This document shows, one piece after another, positions 9,130 to 18,561 of a DNA stretch of 64,000 nucleotides. This stretch comes from JBBRHH01 sp963788015 (GTDB lineage: Bacteria > Planctomycetota > Phycisphaerae > Tepidisphaerales > Tepidisphaeraceae): contig CAWBEY010000001.1 of assembly GCA_963788015.1 (NCBI GenBank), forward strand, positions 248,001-312,000, in the 5' to 3' direction. The notes below the pieces were generated by a model, which made no database searches, had not been told where the DNA came from, and was given only the letters and a program-made list of their open reading frames with translations. Each line of letters starts with the position of its first letter. Position 1 is the first letter of the stretch. The translations under genes were made by a program, and so were the position numbers.

Positions 9130-9285
9130 GAATCCTCCAACGCTGTGCACCACTACACCCTTTGGGCCTGGTCATTGTTTCACGAGCGGCGGGGAGGGTC
9201 AAGCATTTTCCACGAAGGGGAATATTGTCTCACCACGGAGCGACTGTGTTAAGTTTTAGGGGACGATTTTTAGCCGCCACTTCCG

Positions 9286-10233
9286 CTACGCCCCGGCCGG
9301 GCTCACCGTCACCGCCTCGGGACAAACTTCCTTAACATTCGCCGGGATCTCCGCGTTTGTTCGGCCCGTCGTCCAGCCCAGCGCGGCCAGCACGATCTGC
9401 TGAAACTCCGGGCTTTCCCACACGTCCTCGCGATGGCCGAGTGAGCTGAAAAATACGCGGCCTTTGCCGTGCATCCGCGCCCAGGTTTCGGGGTAGTTGG
9501 GCCGCTCGTACATGGCCCCCTTCATCCCCTGTGTCTGCTGCACGCCGATCACGTGCAGATCGGGTGCGAAGTTTTTGAGCGAGTACCACTCTTCGTTTTT
9601 CTCAAAATCCTTCAGGCCCTGCAGGCCGGGAAATTTGTCGTCCACGATCTTGATCGTCGACTTCTGCTGCGCGCCGTGAACGATGAACTCGCCGCCGATC
9701 ATCTCGATGTATGGATCGAGCACGTCGTGGGGCTGCTGGCCTTCTTTGAGAAGCTCCCCCTTTTTGTGCCCGGCGCTGTGGTAAGTATCGCTGGCGCAGT
9801 GAAAGCCGACAAAGCCCTTGCCGTTCTTGATCGCATCGAGAAATGCGGCCTTGCCTTCCTTGCTCATCGGAGGCTGCTTGTCGGTGCCGGCCTGCGTGAG
9901 GTCGCCGGTGGTGTAGAACACAAAGGCGTCAAACTTCTCGAAGTATTCCGGCGCGAACAAGCTGCCGTCCTTCGAGCAGGTCACTTCGTACCCGTTCTTC
10001 TTGCCCCACTCCGTCAAAAGCTTCTCCGAAAACGCCAGCTCGTCCCCCTTGCGCGTAATGACGGAATGCTGAAACCCGGCCGACTTGGTGAAGTACAGGA
10101 TACGCTTGGGCTTGGTGGTGTCGCCGGTGGCGTCCGCGCCGCGGAGCATCGGGCTGAGGGCCAGGCCAAACGCCGTGGCGGCCGCGCCTCGAAGAACCTG
10201 CCGCCGGGAAGTCGAGAGTGGGTTGTGGGTCAT
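9286..10233 (-). CDS. ThuA-like (trehalose utilisation) domain protein with Tat signal
   Basis: 315 residues starting with a twin-arginine export signal (STSRRQVLRGAAATAFGLAL). The rest is a ThuA-like glutamine-amidotransferase-fold domain: RILYFTKSAGFQHSVI, FVFYTTGDL, GFVGFHCASDTYH, and RVFFSSLGHREDVW near the end. In planctomycetes these exported proteins are common and usually linked to sugar metabolism, but the reaction is not established. A GAGGA ribosome site five bases before ATG 10233 supports the start. It stands as a single gene. Confidence 0.85.
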   Translation of the reverse strand: MTHNPLSTSRRQVLRGAAATAFGLALSPMLRGADATGDTTKPKRILYFTKSAGFQHSVITRKGDELAFSEKLLTEWGKKNGYEVTCSKDGSLFAPEYFEKFDAFVFYTTGDLTQAGTDKQPPMSKEGKAAFLDAIKNGKGFVGFHCASDTYHSAGHKKGELLKEGQQPHDVLDPYIEMIGGEFIVHGAQQKSTIKIVDDKFPGLQGLKDFEKNEEWYSLKNFAPDLHVIGVQQTQGMKGAMYERPNYPETWARMHGKGRVFFSSLGHREDVWESPEFQQIVLAALGWTTGRTNAEIPANVKEVCPEAVTVSPAGA

Positions 10234-10473
10234 GCTGTCCTCGTTGGTTTGTTATTTTACAATCCGTCGTACACGCCGCCGAAATTACAACCCAAAGTCA
10301 GGCAAGTTGGAAGCTATTTGTCTGATAATGCCACCGCGCCGGTTTCGTCCGGCGGCAACGAAAATCACTCATTTGCCTGGGGCCCCGTTCATATCGTAGA
10401 TCACAGGGTCCACTCGATGTGACGAAGACGACGTGTCGGCGAGGGGGCAGAGGGGCTGACATCCTTCAACGCG

Positions 10474-10506
10474 GGGCCGGCCAGTGCGGAAAGCATTGGC
10501 CGGCCC
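10474..10506 (-). terminator. Strong hairpin just after the VWA gene
   Basis: A perfect 10-bp stem, gggccggcca with tggccggccc, and a 13-base loop begin seven bases beyond the stop of the minus-strand VWA gene. There is no U run, so it may be a Rho-dependent end or an RNA-stabilising hairpin. Confidence 0.5.
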
Positions 10507-10512
10507 TGATCT

Positions 10513-12815
10513 TTATGCCCTGCGCCAGAACGAGAGGCCGAGCGCGATCGGCGCCGCCCCCGCGAGCGAAAGCCAAGGCGCGAGCGGCACGTCACGGCTG
10601 GGGAAGCGAAAGTCGATGGGGTGGGTTTGGGCGGGGCCAATGACCGCGCCGCCGGTGCGTGCGCCAAGGCGGCCATGTTCGCGGCATTATTTCCGACCGC
10701 ATCAAACTCCGGCGTATACCGACCCGCCACCGCATACCGGTCGATGACATGCCCGCCCGCGCGAAGCGTTACGAATGCCGGATGCCGGGGCGCTGCCATG
10801 GCGAGCTCATAACGGCCCGGCCCAATCTGCGGCACCGCGTGCCGCTCGATCTCTGGATAATTCTCTCCCCGCAGCTCCACCTCCAGCTTCTGATCGTTGA
10901 GAAATGCTCCATTGTCGATGGCGTCAACAACCACGCGAAGCTGGGCGGCCGGTTCCCAGGTGACATGGAAGCGCGGATCATGCGGCGCGCGTCCTTCCGC
11001 GCCGCGATGGAATCCACGTCGGCCGGTTCCAGGCCGAACGCAAACGCCAGCACCGCGCCATCCTCCCCCACCGTCCACCGCGCCGCCATCGGCAGTGTCT
11101 GATCTCTTTGTCGCGACTCTGCAAGAAGCGTCGCGCCCCCCTTCAGCCATGTGCGGTTCCACAATTCAACCTCGCGCGGTCGCATGGATGCCAGAACCGA
11201 CTCAAACACCACATTCGTCTTCCCCCGTCCAATTCGATCCGGCGCGGCCGCCTGCGCCAGCCGCTCGATGCCCCGCACCCAGTCCTTCGGATCCAGCGCC
11301 TCCATCACCCGACCCCCTGTCGCGGCCGAAATCTCCCGCAGGGCCGCCAGCGCTTCGCCCCGGCCCAGCGCCAGCACGTTCAGGTGGATCTTCTTGGCCA
11401 GCATCCCTTCGCGAATCCCGGCCGCATCTGAAAGCTGCGTCTCGGCATCCGTCATCAGGAGCAGTTGTTTGGGCATCGCCGCGTCCGCGTCGGCGATCAG
11501 CCTGCAAGCCGCGGGCTGAAGATTCGTCGGCCCCGAGGGCATGATGCCCGCCGGCGGAAGCGTCTGGCCCATCGTGTCCCGCCCTCTTCCCCACCGACCA
11601 CCATTGCAGCTCTTGTGCAAAGCTCCCAATGCTCACCGGGTCCTGCGGCGGCAGCGCCGGAAGAAGGTTTAAAATGCCCGCTTCTCAATCTCCCACTGCG
11701 TCAGGCCTGTCCCTGCCGCGTCGGCCGACATCGAGCCGCTGCTGTCGGCCAGCAAGATCCAATGCGTCGTGGGCGCGGGTGGAAAGCTCGAAAGCGGCGA
11801 AAGCGATTCCAGAAGGCTGCCCGGATAATTCCCGGCCGCGAATGCGTGATCGCCCCCAAGGATGATCAGCGTCCCACCCAGATCGCGCACATATTGTTGA
11901 AGCCGCCGCTGCTGCGGGCGCGGCAAGTCGGTGGCGGGGACGTTGTCGAGCACGATCACCGAGGGCGCCAGATAATCGGCCGGGTCAAGTGGAAGTTTGT
12001 CGGGCGCGAACGCGCGCCACTTGTCGCCCGCCGGCGAAGCGCCAACCCACCAGCGCTCGCTCGAAGCGGCCGGGGGAATCTGAATCCACAACCCATCATT
12101 CTCCGGCCACGCATCTCCCCGCCCCAATCGCGCCGAAGCCTCAGCCCCCGCCCCGGCCAGCTTCCGCTCGATCAACAGCGACCCCGCGCTGATGCGCGTT
12201 GTTGGGCCGCCAACTGTCCCCGTAAACACCAGATCGCGCTCGCTGCTGCTGTGGTTGATAACGCTCGCGGCCAGTGATCCCTCGCGTACTTCCAGCCGAT
12301 TCACCATCGCGTCCGCGGGAGAATCCAGCCTCGCGTCCGCCACGACATAGGTCGGCGGCGCAACCGCAGGTAGTTCAAACTGGCAATCGCTGAAGAGAAC
12401 TACGGCCGTCGAGGGTGGCGGCATATACACCGTCCGCTCCGCGGCGAGTCCGCCAAAATATTCCCCTCCGGCGCGGCCTCTCGATTCTCACTGGCAAAAT
12501 ACACGGTTCGGTGCGGCGTGCTTCCCAGCAGTTGGCCGATCCGCGCCGTGAGCAAATCGCGATGTCGATAGTCCGCCGTGCGCGTGCTTGGCGAAAGATC
12601 GACCATCACCACCACCTCCTGCGCCACCGGCCGCAACCACGTCAGCCCCCCCACCGCCAGCGCAAGCATCACCAACCCAAGCAAGCCGAAAAAGTACGAA
12701 AGACGCGGCAAGCCCGGCCGCGCATTCCCACCACAACCATCGCCATTGCAACGACGCCCGCCGCCCACCACAGCATCGAGGACGACGAGAATGTGAACGG
12801 CAAATAAGCCAGCAT
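10513..12815 (-). pseudogene. VWA-domain membrane protein, broken by about six frameshifts
   Basis: One gene of roughly 765 residues, read by joining frames. From the N-terminus: two membrane segments (MLWWAAGVVAMAMVVV; FFGLLGLVMLALAVGGL), a first VWA-like site VVVMVDLSPSTRTA, a glutamine-amidotransferase-like stretch (DLGGTLIILGGDHAF), a second VWA domain with the MIDAS motif ADSSGSM, and a last membrane helix (LAPWLSLAGAAPIALGLSF) before the stop at 10513. Shifts lie near 12740, 12440, 11680, 11590, 10985 and 10655. Such two-VWA membrane proteins occur in planctomycetes beside BatA- or MoxR-type genes, none of which adjoin here. The number of shifts is the highest in the window, so a true pseudogene is possible. 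Confidence 0.75.
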
Positions 12816-12874
12816 AGGTTCATGGCGAGATATGCCATGGAGTGACATTCCCTCATCTGTCAGCAATGTCGTGG

Positions 12875-12893
12875 CATGGGCGCCTCGCCCATG
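12875..12893. repeat. Dispersed GGGCG/CGCCC intergenic hairpin
   Basis: catgggcg - cct - cgcccatg: an 8-bp stem with a 3-base loop. The same core recurs at 22316-22349 and 35945-35963, always outside genes. Confidence 0.5.
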
Positions 12894-13004
12894 TCCGCTA
12901 CCAGCCCACATTCCTCGTCACAGCTCGCCTACCCAAATTTCACCACTTGCCATTCGCCCCGGAGTCGTGGCCATTCTTCTCTTCCTGTTCTAAGATGCTA
13001 TCCC

Positions 13005-13550
13005 ATGGCAATGAAACCGGCCAGATCGACCACCATCCTCAGCGTCCGCCGCAACGGCCAGGTGGCCCTGGGCGGCGACGGCCAAGTCACCCTTGGCAAC
13101 GTTGTGGCCAAGCACGACGCCGTCAAAATCCGGCGCATTGGCGGCGGAAAAGTGCTTACGGGTTTCGCCGGCTCCGCCGCCGATGCCTTCGCGCTGCTCG
13201 AACGATTCGAGAAAAAGCTGGCCGAGTTCCCCGACAACACCCGCCGGGCCGTGATCGAGCTGGCCAAGGATTGGCGCACCGACCGCGTCCTGCGCCGACT
13301 GGAGGCCATGCTCGCAGTCGTTGACAAATCCACCAGCCTCATCGTCAGCGGCGCCGGTGATGTGATCGAACCCACGGATGGCATCATCGGCATCGGCAGC
13401 GGCGGCCCCTACGCCGCCTCGGCCGCCAAGGCTCTTTTGGAACATTCGGCATTGTCAGCAAAGGAAATCGTGGAAGCCGGCCTGAAGGTCGCGGGGGAGA
13501 TGTGTATCTACACCAATACGAATATCAAGGTTGAGACGATTGGGGAGTAG
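13005..13550 (+). CDS. hslV: HslV, ATP-dependent protease subunit
   Basis: Proteasome-like threonine peptidase that works with the HslU unfoldase. After a short propeptide (MAMKPARS) the mature protein would start with the catalytic threonine TTILSVRRNGQVALGGDGQ. Other family marks are GFAGSAADAFALLERFE and GIGSGGPYAASAA. Length 181 residues, typical. The frame is open farther upstream, but ATG 13005 gives the usual propeptide. hslU is not in the window; it normally lies just downstream, where a convergent LRR gene is found instead. Confidence 0.97.
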   Translation: MAMKPARSTTILSVRRNGQVALGGDGQVTLGNVVAKHDAVKIRRIGGGKVLTGFAGSAADAFALLERFEKKLAEFPDNTRRAVIELAKDWRTDRVLRRLEAMLAVVDKSTSLIVSGAGDVIEPTDGIIGIGSGGPYAASAAKALLEHSALSAKEIVEAGLKVAGEMCIYTNTNIKVETIGE

Positions 13551-13568
13551 TTGTCGGGATTGGCTGCG

Positions 13569-14687
13569 TCATTTGCCGTGGATGTCGAGGTCGGTGTCGG
13601 GCAGGGCGTCCTTGAGTTCTTTGAGGACGGCGTCGCTCAGTACTTGGCTGGAGTGAACCGATAGTACTTTTAATTTTTGAAGGTGCATCAATTGGCGGAT
13701 GCCATCGTCGGAGATGTCGTTTCGCTGGATGCAGAGATCGCGAAGTTGCGCCATCTGAGCAATCGCAGTGAGAGCCTCATCGTTGCATTCCCTGACATCC
13801 AAAGACAAATTTTCCAGTGATCCAAGTGCTTTCAGAGTAATCAGACCCGCCTGTGTGTATTTGCCCGCAATAATCCGTAGCGTTTGAAGGTGGGTGAGGG
13901 AGGCGATTGCTTTGAGGCCCGCGTCAGTGCTACTGTCGGAGGCGAATTCGAGAGATTCGAGTTGTTGAATCTGACCGATGCCCTCCAACTCTGTGTCGGT
14001 GAGTCCGAGATCGCAACCCCTGTGCACGCTCAACTTGCGAAGGGAGGCCACTTTACGTAGAGAAGCAAAGCCCGCACGATTGATGCTGGGCGATGAGAGG
14101 GACAGCGTATGTAGCTTCTTGAGGGCCGCCAATTCTACTAGACCGGGGCCTTTAACGGCGGTTCCCGATATATCCAACATTTGGAGGTTCCTAAGTGCGG
14201 CTACGTCTTTGATCGCCGGATCTGATATCGAATTGGTGTAAAGGATTTGGAGTTCTTCAAGGCACTGGAGGGGCTTGAGGTGCCCGAATGCAGCGTTGGT
14301 GATTGGAAGCCACACCACGTTCAATTTTCTTAAATTTTTGATGGAAGCAATGGCGTCCATCCCCGCATCGGTGACGCCGGGGACCTTGGGAGCCTCGACG
14401 CGACACGGTCAGTTCCTGAAGTTTCGGAAGGCTCTTCAGGATTTTGAGGTCGTTGTCGGTGAGGCCGACGCCGCCGAGTTCGAGTGTGCGAAGTTCGGGC
14501 AGGGATAAAAGCTCATTCAAGTCTCCCGCAGCGCCTGGTTGACCCAGACCGTCGCTGCTGTAACGGGAGAGCCGGGGCGTTTGTCGTCCTGGATCAGCTT
14601 AATGTCTATCGTCCTGGCTGCGTGAGCGGGGGTGGTCGCGAAGGCTACAAGGGAGAGAAACAGGAGGAAGTTTGCCAGGGCGGTCAT
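13569..14687 (-). CDS. Exported leucine-rich-repeat protein, two frameshifts
   Basis: Signal peptide MTALANFLLFLSLVAFATTP with ribosome site GGAGG seven bases upstream of ATG 14687. It then reads through a shift near 14515 into LSLPELRTLELGGVGLTDND and another near 14395 into about 260 residues of leucine-rich repeats of the L..L..L.L....ITDAGL cysteine-containing-like type, common in planctomycetes. The repeats suggest a protein-binding role outside the cytoplasm; no catalytic domain is seen. The IS4-type element sits 33 bases upstream of the start codon and has probably cut off the native promoter. Confidence 0.8.
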
Positions 14688-14710
14688 GGGGATCCTCCGA
14701 TGGGAAAGCG

Positions 14711-14719
14711 GCACTGTAC
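14711..14719. repeat. Target-site duplication, left copy
   Basis: gcactgtac directly before the IS4-type left inverted repeat, identical to 16206-16214. One further base (c) could belong to either the repeat or the duplication. Confidence 0.88.
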
Positions 14720-14740
14720 CTAATGGCATCAAGTTAAGCC
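14720..14740 (+). repeat. IS4-type left terminal inverted repeat
   Basis: 21 bases, the exact reverse complement of 16185-16205; similarity stops sharply at both inner ends. Confidence 0.92.
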
Positions 14741-14841
14741 ATAACTCCGCGCCGTTAATGCACTTACTACATTTGCGCAATACGTAGCCTCCTGTCAGAA
14801 TGGTGGTGCTTTGAAAATCACCAACCAACAGGAGGCCACGG

Positions 14842-16191
14842 ATGGCAAGTATCGGCTCGTCGCTGCAACGGATCAAGGACAATCCGCTGTGCATGCTGGA
14901 CCGTGCAACCGTCGAGGAGGTTTGCCGGGAGTGCCGGCATGTGTCGCGCGATCGACAACTGGATCCGCTGGCCACCATTGGATTGTTCATCCAGCAGGTC
15001 GTCCACGGCAATACACCCTGCAGCGAAGTGCGTCATATCGCCGGCAAATCCTTTACGCCGCAGGCTTACTGCGAGGCGCGGGCACGCCTCCCGCTGGCCG
15101 TCTACCGCGGACTGCTGACGGCGGTGCATGATGTGATATACCCGACGACGACCCAGCCACAACATCTGTGGCATGGGCACCGCACTTTCCACGTCGATGG
15201 CTCCAGCTTCTCCATGCCTGACACGCCGGAATTGCGTAAGGTCTTCGGCGCCGCCTCGGGGCAGAAAGAAGGATGCGGCTTTCCAGCGGCCCATCTGCTG
15301 GTGCTCTTCAACGCCGCCACGGGACAGCTCTTCGATACCTGGGCCGGGCCACTGCGCACGGGGGATATTGCCCAGACGCCCGAGGTCCATGCTCATCTGA
15401 ACCCGGGCGATATTCTCATCGGCGATGACAGCTTCAGCAGCTACGCCCATATGGCGATGCTCCAGCAGCAGGGATTGCACGGGTTGTTCCCCATCCACCA
15501 TCTGCGGATCGTGGACTTCACGAAAGGCAGGCCGCACACCGACGAGGGCAAGAACGCCGTGGCGGGCATGCCTCGATCCCGATGGATCAAATCGTTGGGA
15601 AAGGAAGATCAGCTGGTGGAGTATTTCAAGCCGCAGCAGAAGGCGCTGTGGATGAGCCAGGCGGATTATGACGCGTTGCCCGAATCGCTCATCGTGCGGG
15701 AATTGCGTCGCACGGTGACGCGGCCGGGGCTGGGCCACGTGACGCTGAAGCTGATGACGACGCTACAGGATGAAAAGAAGTACCCGGCCAGCGAGTTGCT
15801 GGAACTTCGGCTGCGCCGCTGGGACGTGGAGACAAATCTGGGGCATTTGAAGACGACGATGAAAATGGACGTGTTGCGATGTAAGACGGAAGCGGGTGTT
15901 CGCAAGGAGCTGGTCATCTTCTGCATTGTCTACAATTGCGTGCGGGCGGTGATGATGCAGGCCGCCCACCGTCAGGACGTGCCGGTGAGCCGGATCAGCT
16001 TCGCCGATGCTTACAAATGGATCCGACATGCGGGTCCCGACGACACATTGCCGACATTGCTGGTGGTCCCGCTACGCCCCAACCGTGCGGAGCCGCGATG
16101 CAGGAAGCGGAGACCCAAACAGTACGATCTGATGAGCAAGCCGAGAGACGAGTTGCGGAGAAAGCTACGAAATGACGCGAAAAAGGCTTAA
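14842..16191 (+). CDS. IS4-family transposase
   Basis: 449-residue DDE transposase filling the element. The first Asp lies in FHVDGSSFSMPDTPEL, the second in ILIGDDSFSSYAHM, and the Glu in RRWDVETNLGHLKTTMKMD, the RxxxExxxxxxK form of the YREK signature. All three catalytic residues are kept and the frame is unbroken, so the enzyme is probably functional. The start ATG lies about 100 bases inside the left end and the stop lies within the right inverted repeat, which is usual for compact IS elements. Confidence 0.93.
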   Translation: MASIGSSLQRIKDNPLCMLDRATVEEVCRECRHVSRDRQLDPLATIGLFIQQVVHGNTPCSEVRHIAGKSFTPQAYCEARARLPLAVYRGLLTAVHDVIYPTTTQPQHLWHGHRTFHVDGSSFSMPDTPELRKVFGAASGQKEGCGFPAAHLLVLFNAATGQLFDTWAGPLRTGDIAQTPEVHAHLNPGDILIGDDSFSSYAHMAMLQQQGLHGLFPIHHLRIVDFTKGRPHTDEGKNAVAGMPRSRWIKSLGKEDQLVEYFKPQQKALWMSQADYDALPESLIVRELRRTVTRPGLGHVTLKLMTTLQDEKKYPASELLELRLRRWDVETNLGHLKTTMKMDVLRCKTEAGVRKELVIFCIVYNCVRAVMMQAAHRQDVPVSRISFADAYKWIRHAGPDDTLPTLLVVPLRPNRAEPRCRKRRPKQYDLMSKPRDELRRKLRNDAKKA

Positions 16192-16205
16192 CTTGATGCC
16201 ATTAG
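16185..16205 (-). repeat. IS4-type right terminal inverted repeat
   Basis: Exact complement of 14720-14740. It overlaps the last bases of the transposase gene. Confidence 0.92.
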
Positions 16206-16214
16206 GCACTGTAC
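16206..16214. repeat. Target-site duplication, right copy
   Basis: gcactgtac directly after the right inverted repeat, matching 14711-14719. Confidence 0.88.
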
Positions 16215-16350
16215 CATAAATGTCGAATCGCTTGATGTGATGCTGAGGCTATCTTCGAATGCCAACGCGCTTTGCCGCGCCCCGGCGCGGGCCGCTTGGA
16301 CACACCTTTTATGAGTCCACTGGTCGATCCGCACAATACAGTCAGGACTT

Positions 16351-16968
16351 ATGAAATATTTTACCCCGGAACTGTTTCTTGAGATTAACTCGGCGGACGA
16401 TGTGGTCGCGGATGCCGCCATGGGGCGCTGGGAGAAGGCAGTTCAAGATTACCGACGGCATTTATCCGCACTTGTTACGGAAGTGCCGGGCGGCTTGCAA
16501 CGTCTGGCGGGGCTGTCTCTTCACGATTGGGAACTCGTCAAGCTGGACATGGAGGGGAGTGATTTTGCGGGCGGTTGTGATGCGGGATTCTGGTTGGTGC
16601 TACGCAATGGAAAGGAGCGTTTGATACTTTTCTACTTGCTTTGGGACAAGATCAAACGCTCTGATGCACCTGCGGCCTGTAGATTTTCAAAGAAGAGGGT
16701 CCACTGGCTCTACGACGAGTTGGATTCGATGGCCAATCGGCGCGGTCGGTTCGTGCATCGCATTCTTTTGAGCAATGGCGAAATGCTTAGCATTCCATTT
16801 TCGGGAGTCTTTGTGGAGCCTATGAAGGTGGATGAAGCTTTTTCGCAGGATGAACTGGCCGCGCTGTTTAGACTGGCGCCGCCTTTTCGGCCGCCGGTCC
16901 CAGGGAGACTATCGTCATCGGATCGAACGGATAGTCGATCATCAGTTGCCGCAGTGAGGCGGGGGTGA
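16351..16968 (+). CDS. Hypothetical protein, DUF4085-like N-terminus
   Basis: 205 residues opening MKYFTPELFLEINS, which resembles the DUF4085 family of uncharacterised cytosolic proteins. The middle is well-ordered (LHDWELVKLDMEG, CDAGFWLVLRNGKERLILFYLL, HRILLSNGEMLSIPFSGVFVE). The last ~30 residues are low-complexity and overlap the convergent M16 peptidase gene by 101 bases. A one-base shift would end it at a TAG near 16870, so the true C-terminus is probably shorter. AGGA lies just before the ATG. No function is known. Confidence 0.6.
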   Translation: MKYFTPELFLEINSADDVVADAAMGRWEKAVQDYRRHLSALVTEVPGGLQRLAGLSLHDWELVKLDMEGSDFAGGCDAGFWLVLRNGKERLILFYLLWDKIKRSDAPAACRFSKKRVHWLYDELDSMANRRGRFVHRILLSNGEMLSIPFSGVFVEPMKVDEAFSQDELAALFRLAPPFRPPVPGRLSSSDRTDSRSSVAAVRRG

Positions 16969-18108
16969 TGGCCATCAGGGTGGCCATGTCCTGGTCGAGG
17001 GAGCGGTATTCTTTGTTGTAGATCCATTGGCCGCCGATGGAGCGCATGCGGCCCAGGGGGACTTCGCCCTGGAGGACGAGGCTGCTGGCGATCTTGTTTT
17101 TGGCGCGTTCGACTTCATCGTCCTTCAGGTCGTGGCGGACTTTCTTCAACTCAGCGAGGGCGATCTTGAGGGCTTCGTCGGCGCGGTCGGGGTCGCTGAC
17201 GAGGTAGATGTAGAAGCTGCCGCAGGCGTCGTGGGGATAGAAGCCGAAGTCGGCCTCCTCGGCGATGGCGTTGTCGACCAAAGCCCAGTAGAGGCGGCTG
17301 CCGTCGGTGTCGCCGATGACGTCGGCCAGGACGCGGGCGGCAAAGCGGCGTTCGTCCTGGCGCTTGGGCCGGGTGTCATGGCCATGGTGTAGTAGCGGTT
17401 GAGCTTGGGGTCGGTCATGAGCTTTCGCTTGGCGCCGTGCTGGGGGCAGGGCTGAACGCGAGCGGCGTTGACGTGGGGCCATTGGCCGCAGTATTTCTCG
17501 GCCAGCTTCACCAGCTCGGGAAAATCGACGCGGCCGGTGGCGGCAAGGACCATGTTGCCCGGGCCGTAGCGGGTGGTGAAATAATTGTGCATCTGGTCGC
17601 GCTCGAGCTTCTGGATTGACTCGGCCGGGCCCAGGACGCTGAGGGCGAGGGGGTGGCCTTCGAAATGCTCCTGCATCACCATTTCGTAGAGCTTGTGGCC
17701 GGGCTCATCGAGATACATGGCGATTTCTTCAAGGATGACTTTTTTCTCGGTGTCGAAGTCGCTTTGGCGGATGGCGGGGCGCAGGAGATGGGCCAGATGC
17801 TCGACGGCACGTTCGGTGAACTCGGGGAGGACGTTGGCGTAGTAGGCGGTCATTTCCTGGGAGGTAAAGGCGTTGTAGCGCGCGCCCATCTCATCGAAGA
17901 TGCGGTTGACGTCTTCCCATGTGTATTTTTCGGAGCCTTTGAACATCATGTGCTCCAGGAAATGGGAGACGCCGTTGATGTTTACTTCTTCGTCGCGGGC
18001 GCCGGTTTTGACGAACATGCCGACGGCGATGGAGTGGGAATCGGGATTGATCTCCGCGACGACGTCCAGGCCGTTGGGAAGCTGATGTTGATGGAAGGTC
18101 AGTGCCAT
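16868..18108 (-). CDS. M16 zinc peptidase, catalytic subunit, one frameshift
   Basis: Insulinase/processing-peptidase family protein of about 410 residues. The zinc motif HFLEHMMFKG (HxxEH) and the distal glutamate in KKVILEEIAMYLDEP are intact, so it should be an active metalloprotease. The frame changes near 17370, joining YYTMAMT to RPKRQDERRFAARVLADVIG; the C-terminal half then follows normal M16 order. Two genes downstream of the inactive M16 homologue (18562-19800) and the lipoprotein (18180-18533), it probably forms a heterodimer with the former, as bacterial M16B pairs do. Localisation is unclear because no signal peptide is visible. Confidence 0.87.
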
Positions 18109-18179
18109 GGATTGAAGTCCTGCTTGGAGTACCAGTCTTTAGAGAATCATAGGAAGAGAGGGTGGCGACGGCACGGGTT

Positions 18180-18533
18180 TTAACGGTGAACGCTGGGCAT
18201 GATGATGGTGGTGATGGAGACGGCGTAGCCGTTGTGATGGCGGGCGATCAAGACGTCGCGGCCTTTTTCGATCTTTTCCAGCGCCATTTTTTCACCGTCC
18301 ACCAGGATGCGGGTGTCGGAGGTGGTGGGGATGGAGATGGTGCCGGGGCGGTCGGTGTCGGGGGCGTTGGGGACTTCCACCAGAATGGCGTTGCCCTTGA
18401 TGCCGGCGACCTTGCCGAAAACGTCTTCGAGGCGCGATTCGCTTGAGCCGGAGGCGGCCTTTTTCTGAGGTGAGTCGCAGGCCCCGATGGTGATGACGGC
18501 GAGGGTGAGCAATAGCGTGTGGATCAGTTTCAT
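18180..18533 (-). CDS. Small lipoprotein between M16 genes
   Basis: 117 residues with a lipobox (LLLTLAVITIGAC) after a short Lys-containing N-terminus, so lipid-anchored. The mature part alternates hydrophobic and polar residues (VAGIKGNAILVEVPN, TISIPTTSDTRILVDGEKMAL), suggesting a small beta-barrel or OB-like fold. GAGG six bases before ATG 18533 decides the start. It lies on the same strand between an inactive and an active M16 subunit, which suggests co-expression and perhaps membrane tethering of the pair. No known family is recognised. Confidence 0.65.
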   Translation of the reverse strand: MKLIHTLLLTLAVITIGACDSPQKKAASGSSESRLEDVFGKVAGIKGNAILVEVPNAPDTDRPGTISIPTTSDTRILVDGEKMALEKIEKGRDVLIARHHNGYAVSITTIIMPSVHR

Positions 18534-18561
18534 GTTGTTCCTCAACTGAAAGGCGTGATGG

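Larger units (their letters stand above)
14720..16205 (+). mobile_element. IS4-family insertion sequence, complete
   Basis: A 1,486-bp element bounded by perfect 21-bp inverted repeats beginning ctaatggcatcaagttaa at the left and its complement at 16185-16205. It is flanked by identical 9-base copies gcactgtac at 14711-14719 and 16206-16214, the target duplication. It carries one transposase gene. It inserted between the LRR gene start (14687) and its upstream region. Intact ends, target repeats and transposase suggest a recent, possibly active insertion. Confidence 0.93.

Noticed and set aside
12876..13004. N-terminal extension of HslV
   Set aside because: The upstream residues have no homology, and HslV must expose Thr after a very short propeptide, which ATG 13005 provides.
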